A DNA stretch of 64,000 nt from CAZHRK01 sp964534555 (GCA_964534555.1 CAZHRK010000001.1:434001-498000); one strand, 5' to 3'. Shown: positions 1 through 8,359, numbered from the stretch's first letter. Made by a program: numbers and translations. Notes: generated by a model not told the origin, from the sequence alone.

Positions 1-487
1 TTTGTGCAAAAGGAGCCTTTAAATTAGATTTAAGTCTCTCTAAGTCGGGTTTTTTAAAGAACTTTCCATCTTTTGCTGTGTTATCATAGCTTGCTAATGC
101 TAGGACTAGCGCACCTAAGGAAACTGCAGTCCCTCCGATGATGACCTGTTGGGTTTTAGTGAGCCAAGATTCTTGCTGATCATTCGCTTCTTCTCTGTCA
201 TTGTGATCGTGTACCAAGCCTGCGCTTTTAAAGTTTTTTATAGCTGCTTCAATTGCGACAAGATGGCTCTTAATAACCGTTATTATTTCATCTTTGTCGT
301 GGCCGAGTTTTTTTGTGGCCTCATGAAGGTCTTGTTTAAGCATATCTCGCTTTGCAAGAAGCTGTGCGTATGTTACTTCGCTTTGACCTACGAAGTCTCT
401 GAGGGCTTCGCCTGTCTGGGTTGTATGAGCGGCGAGAATAATTGAGGATTGAGATACAAGAAGTAGCCAGAGAATGAGCTTGTTCAT
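1..487 (-). CDS. Exported or membrane protein of unknown function, 3' end outside window
   Basis: The reading frame is open from an ATG at 487 (minus) to the window edge, about 162 codons, so the C-terminus is missing. The N-terminus (MNKLILWLLLVSQSSIILAA) is a clear Sec signal peptide, with cleavage expected near the AA-H junction. A hydrophilic, probably helical stretch follows (about residues 24-105). A hydrophobic segment at about 113-130 (QQVIIGGTAVSLGALVLALA) could be a membrane anchor. A GATAGGTG sequence lies just upstream of the start. I do not recognise the family. It is divergent from the gene at 652, so the 164-base gap between them should hold both promoters. Confidence 0.7.
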   Translation of the reverse strand, partial: MNKLILWLLLVSQSSIILAAHTTQTGEALRDFVGQSEVTYAQLLAKRDMLKQDLHEATKKLGHDKDEIITVIKSHLVAIEAAIKNFKSAGLVHDHNDREEANDQQESWLTKTQQVIIGGTAVSLGALVLALASYDNTAKDGKFFKKPDLERLKSNLKAPFAQ

Positions 488-651
488 GGTGCACCTATCG
501 GAAGCTAGAGAGTGTGAACATATAACTTTGGTCAGAAGATATCATAGATATACCTTACGTCTACTAACAAATTTTGTTTGTAGAATACATTGAATATCGC
601 GCGATCATCCTGGTATTTTTGCTTTCAAATCTTAAAAGGAGAATCTCTGAT

Positions 652-1374
652 ATGGTTATTGTGCTTATACTTGTAAGTCTAAATATTTGGGGTGGTAGCC
701 TTAGCGCTTTAGGTGAGCTTAATGAGATGCCAGGAGCCGCGCCAGGTCGAATGACGATCCCGTCCTACACTGCACTTCATGAGGCAGAGGAAGTCTATGC
801 AGCCAAGGTTATTGATGAGGCGACAGTGACCGAACTAACAGAAGTTTCTTTTTACGGATCAAATACCCTTGGTGGTATTCGACGTGAAGATAATGATTCA
901 ATAACGACAATTGATTTGTCTACAACGCGCGAGCTTATAATTGTTGATAAAAAATTCATAAGCCAGCGCCACAAAGATGGTGAAAAAGGCAAAGAGTTTG
1001 GTTTAGCTCGTAAGATTGCTTCTGATGGTAGTATTACTGAGGGACTTTTAATACCTTTGCGCGTGGTTCTATGTGGTGTTGAAAAAGGTACTCTTGATAA
1101 AAAAGCTTGGTTTCTCAATATGATCAATAGCGTGGTAATACATCATAATCAACAAAACACCCCTTTGCCCGTTACTCATCAGCAGTCTTTAGCCGTAACA
1201 CCCGAACAAACAGCATCACAAAATGGTCTTGTGACACCTGTTGTATTTGCGGTTGAGAATAAGCCTAGCGCTCTTCCAGAGCCTAAGCCGGTTGTGCAAG
1301 CAGCAAAAGATGTTTGGCATTCTATTCTTGAGCTGATAAAAAGCGCAGCACGTTGGTTTCGCAGAATGTGGTAG
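652..1374 (+). CDS. Exported protein of unknown function
   Basis: A 240-residue protein. The ATG at 652 is chosen over a TTG at 574 because AAGGAG lies at 636-641, 10 bases before it, and because the protein then opens with a signal peptide (MVIVLILVSLNIWGGSLSALG). The middle (about 60-170) is mixed alpha/beta without a motif I can name. Residues 175-215 are Pro/Gln/Thr-rich and look like a flexible linker. The C-terminus (WHSILELIKSAARWFRRMW) is an amphipathic, Trp/Arg-rich helix that could lie on a membrane. It ends 7 bases before the small membrane protein at 1382, so the two are probably co-transcribed. Function unknown. Confidence 0.75.
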   Translation: MVIVLILVSLNIWGGSLSALGELNEMPGAAPGRMTIPSYTALHEAEEVYAAKVIDEATVTELTEVSFYGSNTLGGIRREDNDSITTIDLSTTRELIIVDKKFISQRHKDGEKGKEFGLARKIASDGSITEGLLIPLRVVLCGVEKGTLDKKAWFLNMINSVVIHHNQQNTPLPVTHQQSLAVTPEQTASQNGLVTPVVFAVENKPSALPEPKPVVQAAKDVWHSILELIKSAARWFRRMW

Positions 1375-1381
1375 TATTCGC

Positions 1382-1591
1382 ATGACATTTAAAGAAAAAT
1401 TTAAATTGCTGCTTGTCCGTCATCCCTATTTGCGCCCATTTCTTGGTGGCGCGCTTATATGTTTAGGTGTTGTTGGTTTGTTCTTACCAATTTTGCAGGG
1501 AGTAGCATTTATTATTATGGGTTTTATAGTCCTAGGTAATAAAGAGCTATTGCATAGGATTAAGCATTATTTAAAACGCTTTAAGCGCTGA
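1382..1591 (+). CDS. Small two-helix membrane protein, PGPGW/DUF454-like
   Basis: 69 residues. A basic N-terminus (MTFKEKFKLLLVRHPYLRPF) is followed by two hydrophobic helices (about 21-36 and 38-53) separated by a short LPILQG turn, and by a basic tail ending KHYLKRFKR. This arrangement, with a Gly/Pro turn between two helices, resembles the small PGPGW and DUF454 (YbaN) inner-membrane families, whose roles are not established. It lies 7 bases after the exported protein at 652. Its last 25 bases overlap the end of a small minus-strand ORF (1567-1734). The family match rests on architecture only. Confidence 0.65.
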   Translation: MTFKEKFKLLLVRHPYLRPFLGGALICLGVVGLFLPILQGVAFIIMGFIVLGNKELLHRIKHYLKRFKR

Positions 1592-1734
1592 TAAAATGTT
1601 ATAAAGATGCTATCTGGTGCTGGTTGTATCGAGAACGCGCGGCCAAATAGAATTATAAGAAGAGCATAAACGAGCAAGCTGGCAGTTAAACTTACGGTTA
1701 TAAACAAAAGACTTATAAAAACATCTGCTAGCAT
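1567..1734 (-). CDS. Possible 55-residue single-helix membrane protein
   Basis: A 55-codon ORF from ATG 1734 to TAA 1567-1569. AGAAAGGCG sits about 6 bases upstream, a good ribosome binding site. The product has one strong hydrophobic helix (about residues 4-35, including SLTASLLVYALLIILFG) and ends in a basic tail, FYQRLKRFK. It starts 34 bases after the minus-strand lipoprotein gene (1769-2161) and could be read from the same transcript. It overlaps the plus-strand gene at 1382-1591 tail to tail by 25 bases, across a near-palindrome (CGCTTTAAGCG) that makes both proteins end in similar residues. No homologue recognised; it may be chance. Confidence 0.4.
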   Translation of the reverse strand: MLADVFISLLFITVSLTASLLVYALLIILFGRAFSIQPAPDSIFITFYQRLKRFK

Positions 1735-1768
1735 ATCTACGCCTTTCTCTTGGTCAAAATATAGGGTA

Positions 1769-2161
1769 TTAAAGCCTATCAGATAAAATAAAGAAAGTTA
1801 CGTGCCAGCTATCTTTTACTGGGCTTATCATCATATGCAAGCGCTTGCCAGGTTTTGTGCCTGTGATTGATGTTGCTTTGCCGTTTACTACAGTGATATC
1901 CCACCCAAATGATTCAAGGTTTTTTGTGAAGTGCTCTGTTGGGTTTTTTGTTTTTTCTCCAATAAGATGAACTTCGTCGCTAAAACCTTCAGGTAGCTCT
2001 TTAGATGAATTAAATACCTGTTTGAAATTGAGCGGAATCGGTATATCGAAGTGTTTTGCTTGTGCAAAATTAAGTGTGCGGGTTTGTTGACTGCCACAGC
2101 CAAAAAACAAAAAAGCTGCTCCAAGGCAAAATCCTTTGAGCAGCTTTTTTGTGATTTTCAT
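1769..2161 (-). CDS. Putative lipoprotein of unknown function
   Basis: 130 residues from ATG 2161. This start is preferred over the longer frame (2215), which would overlap rplS and place 18 extra residues before the signal peptide. The N-terminus MKITKKLLKGFCLGAAFLFF followed by GCGS is a lipoprotein signal with lipobox FFGC. The mature part is a small alpha/beta domain with no motif I recognise. No strong Shine-Dalgarno is visible, so translation may depend on read-through from rplS, whose stop lies 19 bases upstream. It is the last clear gene of the trmD-rplS run. Confidence 0.7.
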   Translation of the reverse strand: MKITKKLLKGFCLGAAFLFFGCGSQQTRTLNFAQAKHFDIPIPLNFKQVFNSSKELPEGFSDEVHLIGEKTKNPTEHFTKNLESFGWDITVVNGKATSITGTKPGKRLHMMISPVKDSWHVTFFILSDRL

Positions 2162-2180
2162 GAGTAGCAGAAAGCAGAAA

Positions 2181-2570
2181 TTAAGCTGTTTTAGCAGCTG
2201 ACTCTTTTTTCTCAACTTTTTCTTTGATTCGTGCAGCTTTACCTACGCGATCACGTACGTAGTAAAGTTTAGCTCTGCGCACAGAACCTTTTTTGATAAG
2301 TTTGATACCATCAATTGTTGGTGAGAAGTAAGGGAAGATTTTTTCTACGCCTACAGCGTTTGCACCAATCTTACGAACAGTAAAAGTTGATGAGATGCCG
2401 TTATTATGCATAGCAATAACATCGCCTTGGAAGAGCTGTACACGCTCTTTATCACCATCTTTAATTTTTTGTGCAATCTCGACGGTGTCACCTACTTGAA
2501 ACTCTGGAAAGTTTCTTTCTGTTACGCCAACATTTAATATAGTTTCAGTTGTTAATCCAACAGCTTTCAT
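2181..2570 (-). CDS. rplS: 50S ribosomal protein L19
   Basis: 129 residues. L19 lies at the 30S-50S interface. The family pattern is plain: FPEFQVGDTVEIAQKI near the N-terminus, then RVQLFQGDVIA, TVRKIGANAVGVEKIFP and the basic KKGSVRRAKLYYVRDRVGKAARIKE. A Lys/Glu/Ala tail (EKKESAAKTA) follows. It is about 10-15 residues longer than usual because of this tail. It lies downstream of trmD (75-base gap), the usual bacterial order, and upstream of a lipoprotein gene. Confidence 0.97.
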   Translation of the reverse strand: MKAVGLTTETILNVGVTERNFPEFQVGDTVEIAQKIKDGDKERVQLFQGDVIAMHNNGISSTFTVRKIGANAVGVEKIFPYFSPTIDGIKLIKKGSVRRAKLYYVRDRVGKAARIKEKVEKKESAAKTA

Positions 2571-2645
2571 CGCATCCTCATGTGTGATAATTTATTCACG
2601 AAAATTTAATTTTCAGAAAAGTGCAAAAAGTACGAACAGTATAAC

Positions 2646-4010
2646 CTATTTTTCAGTCTTTACAATATCCTGAATTATCTGCGGCTGCAGCCCCAACCAT
2701 CTATCCAGAATAATAGCCATAGCTGATCGTACCGACAAATGATTAAAGTCAGTAAGTCCATTTACGGGTACCAGCAAGTAGTCGGCTTTCTCAACGACTG
2801 CATCTGCAAGCCCTTGGCCGGTTCCAAATAGGAACAGAACAGGGCGGTTATGTGCCCATACTGTGGTTTGGCTTTTGTAATCAATTTTTGTTGTATGACT
2901 GTGCTTTTTTGCACAAGTTGCAATAATAAGGGGCTCTTGTCCAGTTTGGTCACGTACAGTCTGAATAGCCTCTTCAAGGCTTTTTAGCGCAAGAACACGG
3001 CTTACAGCTTTGTATCTGCTAAGGTTGTATTCTTTACCCTCTTCAGATCGCCAAAAAGACAAAAATACATCAATCACTCGTTGCTGGTCTTCAAGCGGAG
3101 TTACGACAAAAAAGTTTTTTATGCCATAAGTTGCACAAGACCTTGCTGTATCATGCAGATCTATTGATGTTACTGATGTTGTCCCGATTCTTCCATCTGC
3201 TTGTTTGATCTGGTCGTGCATAAGCACCACATAATGTGGTGGAATTTTTTTCAGCGCAGCTTCGCGCTCATTTTTTTCTGGCTGAGAGCTTGCAAACCAA
3301 TCAAAGCGCTTAAGGATAGTTTTTTCTAGTGCTTTTTCATGTCGCCATTCGTTTATAAGCGCATGATTGCCTGATCTGAGTATGTCAGGTATAGCCATCC
3401 CCTTCCATTCGCTCGGGAGGCCATATTCTGGGTAGTCTAGTAACGAAGTTGAGAATGAGTCATTTTCAACTGACCGTTGATCACCTACAACTCCAGGGAG
3501 GTATCTAAGTAATGCCTCTAAAAATACCTGCGCAGGGAGGTCTCCGCCCATAAGTACGTAATCACCAATTGAGATCACAGTGTCGGCGTAGTGTTTTTCA
3601 ACCCGAGGGTCTATGCCCTCATATCTTGGGCATACCAAAATGAGATGAAGCTCGTCTTGAGTGCTTCCAACGTTTTCGCTTTCAACTGGTACAACAGAAA
3701 ATTCTGATACTAGTTTCTTAACGACTCTTTGGTTGAGCACAGTGCCTTGGGGAGAGAAGAATATTACCTTACCCTCACCAAAAGTTTTTTTTGCATGCTC
3801 AATAGCCGCTTCCATAACTTCTGGCTTAATGATCATACCAGCGCCAGGGCCTACAGTTGGTTCATCGATTCGTTGTTTTACTTCAACAAATTGTGAGAAC
3901 TGGAGTACTTGGACGCTCAGTCTTTTTTCTTGTATGGCACGAGCAATGAGGCTTGTTCCAAGAAAATGATCATAGAACTGTGGAAATACTGTGATAATTG
4001 ATAATTTCAT
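2646..4010 (-). CDS. trmD: tRNA (guanine-37-N1)-methyltransferase TrmD fused to a second SPOUT-type RNA methyltransferase domain
   Basis: TrmD makes m1G37 next to the anticodon and prevents +1 frameshifting. Residues 1-245 are a complete TrmD: MKLSIITVFPQFYD, the trefoil-knot region YEGIDPRVEKHYADTVISIG then DYVLMGGDLPAQVFLEALLRY, and the linker with GMAIPDILRSGNH. Typical TrmD ends near residue 250; this protein has 454. The extra ~200 residues (from PPHYVVLMHDQI) contain TSVTSIDLHDTARSCATYGI and a late knot-like FLFGTGQGLADAVVEKADYL with LTDFNHLSVRSAMAIILDR. This matches the SAM-dependent RNA methyltransferase family (pfam09936 type), which in some bacteria is a separate gene next to trmD. 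Both frames are continuous, so the fusion appears real. The target of the second domain is unknown. Confidence 0.93.
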   Translation of the reverse strand: MKLSIITVFPQFYDHFLGTSLIARAIQEKRLSVQVLQFSQFVEVKQRIDEPTVGPGAGMIIKPEVMEAAIEHAKKTFGEGKVIFFSPQGTVLNQRVVKKLVSEFSVVPVESENVGSTQDELHLILVCPRYEGIDPRVEKHYADTVISIGDYVLMGGDLPAQVFLEALLRYLPGVVGDQRSVENDSFSTSLLDYPEYGLPSEWKGMAIPDILRSGNHALINEWRHEKALEKTILKRFDWFASSQPEKNEREAALKKIPPHYVVLMHDQIKQADGRIGTTSVTSIDLHDTARSCATYGIKNFFVVTPLEDQQRVIDVFLSFWRSEEGKEYNLSRYKAVSRVLALKSLEEAIQTVRDQTGQEPLIIATCAKKHSHTTKIDYKSQTTVWAHNRPVLFLFGTGQGLADAVVEKADYLLVPVNGLTDFNHLSVRSAMAIILDRWLGLQPQIIQDIVKTEK

Positions 4011-4060
4011 TAGGTACGCAGTGACAGATTAAACAGATTGAAGTGAGTAACTGTTATGCT

Positions 4061-4093
4061 AAAAATTAAGGGCAGCACATGCATGCTGCCCTT
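4061..4093 (-). terminator. Intrinsic terminator between khpA and trmD
   Basis: A perfect 10-bp stem AAGGGCAGCA/TGCTGCCCTT (4068-4077 with 4084-4093) and a 6-base loop. On the minus strand it is followed by AATTTTTAG. It lies inside the 110-base gap where rimM would normally be found and could separate ffh-rpsP-khpA from trmD-rplS, or attenuate between them. Confidence 0.75.
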
Positions 4094-4120
4094 ATACTAG
4101 CTCATCATTTGCTAAAAATT

Positions 4121-4354
4121 CTACTCGAGAATTTCCAGTACAGCGCGCTTGTGCTCTTTTGAAGCTGCAGCGTGTACAAGCGTTCTAATTGAGCGGGCAG
4201 TTCTGCCTTCTTTGCCAATTACTTTGCCTAGATCTTCAGGCGCAACGCGCAATTCAATTATTGTTGATTGCTCGCCAGTAATTTCAGAGACATTCACACG
4301 CTCAGGCTTGTCTACAAGCTTTTTTACAATAAACTCAACAAGTTCTTTTAGCAT
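4121..4354 (-). CDS. khpA: KH-domain RNA-binding protein KhpA
   Basis: 77 residues, the normal length for KhpA (YlqC), a single KH domain protein that binds RNA with KhpB/Jag and influences cell elongation in Gram-positive species. Seen here: MLKELVEFIVKKLVDKPE, then the KH core with an intact GxxG loop (GKEG, residues 47-50, within DLGKVIGKEGRTARSIRTLV). Position between rpsP and trmD is the standard one. Its usual partner Jag/KhpB is encoded in this window at 9832 but lacks a GxxG loop, so the pair may have changed its function. Confidence 0.93.
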   Translation of the reverse strand: MLKELVEFIVKKLVDKPERVNVSEITGEQSTIIELRVAPEDLGKVIGKEGRTARSIRTLVHAAASKEHKRAVLEILE

Positions 4355-4429
4355 AATTACTCCCCTTGACAGTTTTTCCGAATCTCAGGTTGTCGTGTAT
4401 GAATATAAATGCTTATTCCTACCTGACTA

Positions 4430-4660
4430 TTAAGCTTTCTTCATAAGCTTAATAACAGCATCAGAACACTGTGCTCCTTTAGCCACCCACTCATTGATGC
4501 GGTCAACATGAAGTTGGACAGCAGCGTGCTTGATTGGGTCATATGTTCCAAGATCCTCGATGCATGCGCCATCGCGTTTTGCGCGTGAGTCAACAGCAAC
4601 AATACGCCAGTACGGGCGATTTTTTCTTCCAATTCGGCTAAAGCGAATCACTACGGCCAT
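4430..4660 (-). CDS. rpsP: 30S ribosomal protein S16
   Basis: 76 residues from ATG 4660 (MAVVIRFSRIGRKNRPYWRI). This start is preferred to the ATG 21 bases upstream because AAAGGAT lies 7-8 bases before it and because the family begins with this sequence. VAVDSRAKRDGACIEDLGTYDP is the conserved S16 core. S16 stabilises the 30S body during assembly. It sits between ffh (60 bases upstream) and khpA (75 bases downstream), the usual SRP/ribosome cluster. Confidence 0.96.
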   Translation of the reverse strand: MAVVIRFSRIGRKNRPYWRIVAVDSRAKRDGACIEDLGTYDPIKHAAVQLHVDRINEWVAKGAQCSDAVIKLMKKA

Positions 4661-4720
4661 TCTAAGTATCCTTTCAGACAACTACAATATGAAGGTTTGT
4701 GAGCAATGAATAACGTTGTA

Positions 4721-6049
4721 TCAGAAAAACCGTTTCAGTTTGCCCATTTTCTTGAACATTTTAGCAAATTGTTTGCTTTGTTCAAATCTTTCTAACAGTT
4801 GATTGATATCTTGAGTATTTACACCAGCCCCTTGAGCGATTCTTTTTTTACGAGAACCATCCAAAATACCTGGTATCATGCGCTCTTTCTCAGTCATTGA
4901 GCTAATAATAGCCTTAAAGCGCTTCATTTCACGCTGCCCTTGCTCCATCATTTCAGGGGAAATGTTTCCAGCTCCGGGCAAATAGCGGCTAATTTTTTGT
5001 AAAGACCCTAGTGAATCAACCATTGCTAGCTGTTCGTAGAAATCTTTGAGTGTAAAATTACCCTCCATGAACCGCTGGGTCATAGAAGCTTGCTTTTCTT
5101 GACTGATAGAAGCTTCTGCCTTTTCAAGAAGTGATTGTAAATCACCCATGCCTAAAATACGACTAGTCATTCTTTCAGGGTGAAAAGGTTCAAGATCATC
5201 AATTTTTTCGCCAGTACCCACCCATGCAATTGGTTTATTGAGTGCGTACTTAAATGCAAACGCTGCACCAGCGCGTGTGTCACTGTCCATTTTGGACATG
5301 ATGGCTGCTTCAAATCCGACCGCTTCATTGAAGGATTGCGCAACTGAAAGTGACTCTTGCCCTGTCATTGCGTCCAGCACCAGGAGCTTGTGCTTTGGTG
5401 CTGCTATTTTATTAATTTGTTTAAGCTCATCCATAAGCTCTGCATCTACATGCAGTCTTCCTGCTGTATCAAGAAAGAGAAGCTCATAGCTTTTAGCCTT
5501 AAAGTGATTGCAAATTTCTTGAGCTGCCTCTACAGGCGAGCTGCTTTTTGCTCGATAAAAATCAACCCCAACTTGATTTGATAAGATCTCGAGCTGATCA
5601 ATCGCTGCGGGTCTATAGTAGTCAACAGAGGCTAAAAGAATGCGACGAGTCTTACCTTTCGCTTTTGCTTGAGTTAGGACTAAGTGCGCAAGTTTGCCAA
5701 TAGTTGTTGTTTTACCAGATCCTTGTAATCCCATAACGAGTATTATAGAAGGAAGCTGAAAGTTGATTGCAGTTAGTGCGTTTTTGCCGCCTAAAAAAGT
5801 CAAAACAGTATCATGCACTGTTTTGATGAACTGCTCACCAGGGTTAAGCTTTCCTATGATCTTTGCGCCAGTTACTGCTTGTTTTAGTTCGTCTAGAAAT
5901 CTTTCAACGATTCCAAGCGGAATATCTGAGTCAAGAAGCGCTGTTCTGACATCAGAAACTGCCTGAGCAATATTTTCTTCTGTGAGTGTGGTTTTTTGTC
6001 CTACCCAACGAAGAACGTGCGAAAATTTATCTGATAAAAAAGAGAACAT
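4721..6049 (-). CDS. ffh: Signal recognition particle protein Ffh (SRP54)
   Basis: 442 residues from ATG 6049 (MFSFLSDKFSHVLRWVG). The longer frame to 6139 would run toward the tRNA-Phe gene and adds no conserved residues. Ffh binds signal peptides on ribosomes and, with FtsY, delivers them to SecYEG. The N domain (1-90) is followed by the GTPase domain: GLQGSGKTTTIGKLA (P loop), the DTAGR motif in FLDTAGRLHVD, and WVGTGEKIDDLEPFHPERM. A Met-rich M domain (about 295-442) follows, with GGSRKKRIAQGAG-like GSRKKRIAQGAG. The SRP RNA gene is not seen in the window. Confidence 0.97.
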   Translation of the reverse strand: MFSFLSDKFSHVLRWVGQKTTLTEENIAQAVSDVRTALLDSDIPLGIVERFLDELKQAVTGAKIIGKLNPGEQFIKTVHDTVLTFLGGKNALTAINFQLPSIILVMGLQGSGKTTTIGKLAHLVLTQAKAKGKTRRILLASVDYYRPAAIDQLEILSNQVGVDFYRAKSSSPVEAAQEICNHFKAKSYELLFLDTAGRLHVDAELMDELKQINKIAAPKHKLLVLDAMTGQESLSVAQSFNEAVGFEAAIMSKMDSDTRAGAAFAFKYALNKPIAWVGTGEKIDDLEPFHPERMTSRILGMGDLQSLLEKAEASISQEKQASMTQRFMEGNFTLKDFYEQLAMVDSLGSLQKISRYLPGAGNISPEMMEQGQREMKRFKAIISSMTEKERMIPGILDGSRKKRIAQGAGVNTQDINQLLERFEQSKQFAKMFKKMGKLKRFF

Positions 6050-6106
6050 AACGAAAATCTCAAATTCAGAGAATGCTTTTCCGGAAATTTTCTTATTAAA
6101 AAGAAG

Positions 6107-6182
6107 TGGTGCCGGGAGGCGGAGTTGAACCGCCGACACATAGATTTTCAGTCTACTGCTCTACCACCTGAGCTATCCCGGC
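6107..6182 (-). tRNA. tRNA-Phe (GAA)
   Basis: Read on the minus strand it begins GCCGGGATAGCTCAGGTGG. Acceptor stem GCCGGGA/TCCCGGC, D arm GCTC, anticodon stem-loop GTAGA-CTGAAAA-TCTAT with anticodon GAA, variable loop GTGTC, T arm GGCGG-TTCAACT-CCGCC, discriminator A and an encoded CCA (6107-6109). It lies just upstream of ffh. Confidence 0.97.
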
Positions 6183-6242
6183 ACTTAGTGCTGTTGATAC
6201 GATTTAAGCCACAAGGGCTTGTATTTCAAAAACACGAAGTGA

Positions 6243-6271
6243 AGACTACAGTTACCCTGAGTAAATGTCAA
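6243..6271 (-). promoter_or_regulatory. Candidate promoter for tRNA-Phe
   Basis: Minus strand TTGACA (6266-6271), a perfect -35, then 17 bases and TAGTCT (6243-6248), a weak -10. The tRNA starts about 60 bases downstream. The -10 matches poorly, so confidence is low. Confidence 0.35.
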
Positions 6272-6430
6272 CTTAAAAAATGCAGTTTTTTATATTAAAA
6301 CAACTAAATCATGCTATTGTAACGATGAGTTGTACAAAAAACGTCTTTTAGCGCTATACTCTGTTGAACTTGCCATAAAACTGTTGATACGCTTCATTTT
6401 CTCATGCGGCAGCGTAACGTAGGATTTTTT

Positions 6431-8290
6431 ATGAATAGTGGCGTCACGACGCACTCATCTAATCAGTTTCTTAAGCCCTTAAGAGATATTATGAAATCTC
6501 TTGGAGTGGTTTTTGGGGATATTGGTACCAGTCCAATTTATACCTTGTCTGTTATTTTCAGCGCGACGGCATATGTATTGCCGCCCAATAGGGACAATAT
6601 TATTGGTGTACTTTCTCTTATTGTTTGGTCTCTTTTTGTACTTGTTACGCTTGCCTATTCATGGCTTGCTATGAGCTTAGGGAAAAAAGGCGAGGGCGGT
6701 ACAATTGTACTAAAAGAGCTTTTGCAGCCACTGCTGCCAAGTAAGGCACACGCTTCAATCGTTGCGGCGCTTTCTGTTGTGGGAATATCGTTATTTTTTG
6801 GTGATGGTGTAATTACCCCTGCTGTAAGCATTCTGAGCGCTGTTGAAGGGCTTCGGCTCCTTACCTTTTGTAAAAATATGGGATCGGCTCTGATTATAAC
6901 GATTGCATGCTTGATCACAATAGGATTATTTCTTTTGCAGCGCAAAGGTACAGAGCGGATGTCTGTTGCCTTTGGCCCGCTCATGTTAGTTTGGTTTATT
7001 ATTCTCTCTGTGTCAGGGTTTATCGCTATAGTGCAAGAACCCGTTGTTCTCCATGCGTTTAATCCTTGGTATGCATGTAAGTTTCTTATGACTAACGGCA
7101 TGACAGGTTTTTTTGTTTTATCTGGTGTTATTTTGTGTGCAACAGGCGGTGAGGCTTTATACGCTGATATGGGTCATTTAGGGCGCAAACCAATTATTCG
7201 CACCTGGCATATTGTTTTTGTTGCCTTGACGCTTAACTATTTAGGCCAAGGTGCTTACTTGCTGGGGCACCCAGCTTCGCATGCGGCTGTTTTGTATCAC
7301 ATGATCGCAAGCCAGATTCCAGCATTTCTTTTCCCGCCATTTTTGATACTGAGCGTTATGGCAACAGTTATCGCCTCACAAGCTATGATTAGTGGTATTT
7401 TTTCTATTGTTTATCAGGGCATTACCACTGGGATGATCCCGATGTTCAAAGTTGATTACACATCAAGCAAGCTGCGCTCACAGGTTTATATAGGCACCGT
7501 TAATTGGCTGCTTATGGGATCTGTCATTTTTATGATTATTTTATTTAAAAGCTCTTACAACATAGCTTCTGCTTATGGACTTGCTGTAACGGGGACCATG
7601 ACTGTAACAGGATCTATGATGACCTGGATTTTTGCATTACGCGGCAATAAAGGAAAAATGGCACTCGCTGCAGTCATAACGATTTTTGATTTTATGTATT
7701 TTTGCTCAAACCTTATGAAAATCCCTCATGGGGGTTATTGGTCAATTATTGTTGCCTGCTTCCCGCTCTGCCTGATTGTTATTTACACTGCTGGCAAAAA
7801 GAAGCTATCGCAGGCTGCTCAGCCTCTAGCGCTCGAGCTTTTTTTGCAGCAGTATGAAGATGTGTATGAGCATGCAAACAAGATTCAGGGCTCTGCGCTC
7901 TTTTTTGTAAAAGATATTAAAGCAATTCAAAGCTACGTTACTCAGACGCTCTTTAAAAACAATATTATCTATGAAGATAATATTTTGATATCTGTTATAA
8001 CGAGAGATGATCCATTCGGTGTTATCGGGTTCTTTAAAGGTGATTTAGCCCCTGGCTTTAGAATCTTTGAGATTCATATGGGCTACATGGAAATGCTCGA
8101 TATCGAAAAAATTCTTCATAACGCTGGAATAGATGCAAAAGTAATGTTTTATGGCATGGATGAGATTATGACCAAAAATATAGTTTGGAAGATCTATTCA
8201 CTCATCAAGCGCCTAACGCCATCTTTTGTACAGTTCCATAAGCTTCCTACGAATAAGCTGCACGGTGTTGTTACATCAGTTGAAGTTTGA
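6431..8290 (+). CDS. kup: KUP-family potassium uptake transporter
   Basis: 619 residues from ATG 6431, which has AGGA 6 bases upstream; an in-frame ATG at 6404 has no binding site. Kup proteins are K+/H+ symporters of the inner membrane with about 12 helices and a cytoplasmic C-terminal domain. Seen here: SLGVVFGDIGTSPIYTL near residue 25, GEGGTIVLKELL, FFGDGVITPAVSILSAVEGL, CATGGEALYADMGHLG, and YLGQGAYLLGHP. The soluble tail begins near residue 460. Length matches the family. It reads away from tRNA-Phe and toward tRNA-Gly. Several hosts' symbionts keep Kup for K+ supply, but regulation is not evident here. Confidence 0.95.
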   Translation: MNSGVTTHSSNQFLKPLRDIMKSLGVVFGDIGTSPIYTLSVIFSATAYVLPPNRDNIIGVLSLIVWSLFVLVTLAYSWLAMSLGKKGEGGTIVLKELLQPLLPSKAHASIVAALSVVGISLFFGDGVITPAVSILSAVEGLRLLTFCKNMGSALIITIACLITIGLFLLQRKGTERMSVAFGPLMLVWFIILSVSGFIAIVQEPVVLHAFNPWYACKFLMTNGMTGFFVLSGVILCATGGEALYADMGHLGRKPIIRTWHIVFVALTLNYLGQGAYLLGHPASHAAVLYHMIASQIPAFLFPPFLILSVMATVIASQAMISGIFSIVYQGITTGMIPMFKVDYTSSKLRSQVYIGTVNWLLMGSVIFMIILFKSSYNIASAYGLAVTGTMTVTGSMMTWIFALRGNKGKMALAAVITIFDFMYFCSNLMKIPHGGYWSIIVACFPLCLIVIYTAGKKKLSQAAQPLALELFLQQYEDVYEHANKIQGSALFFVKDIKAIQSYVTQTLFKNNIIYEDNILISVITRDDPFGVIGFFKGDLAPGFRIFEIHMGYMEMLDIEKILHNAGIDAKVMFYGMDEIMTKNIVWKIYSLIKRLTPSFVQFHKLPTNKLHGVVTSVEV

Positions 8291-8359
8291 TCTTTACATG
8301 GTGAAAAGATCTATTCTGAGCCTCTTAATAAAAAAAGTATTTTTTGAGAGAAATTAACG

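Noticed and set aside
6655..7101. Minus-strand 148-codon ORF inside kup
   Set aside because: Antisense to well-conserved kup coding sequence, without its own signal or binding site.
8289..8311. GATCTTT/AAAGATC inverted repeat right after kup
   Set aside because: Short 7-bp stem with a 9-base loop and no T-run, too weak to call a terminator.
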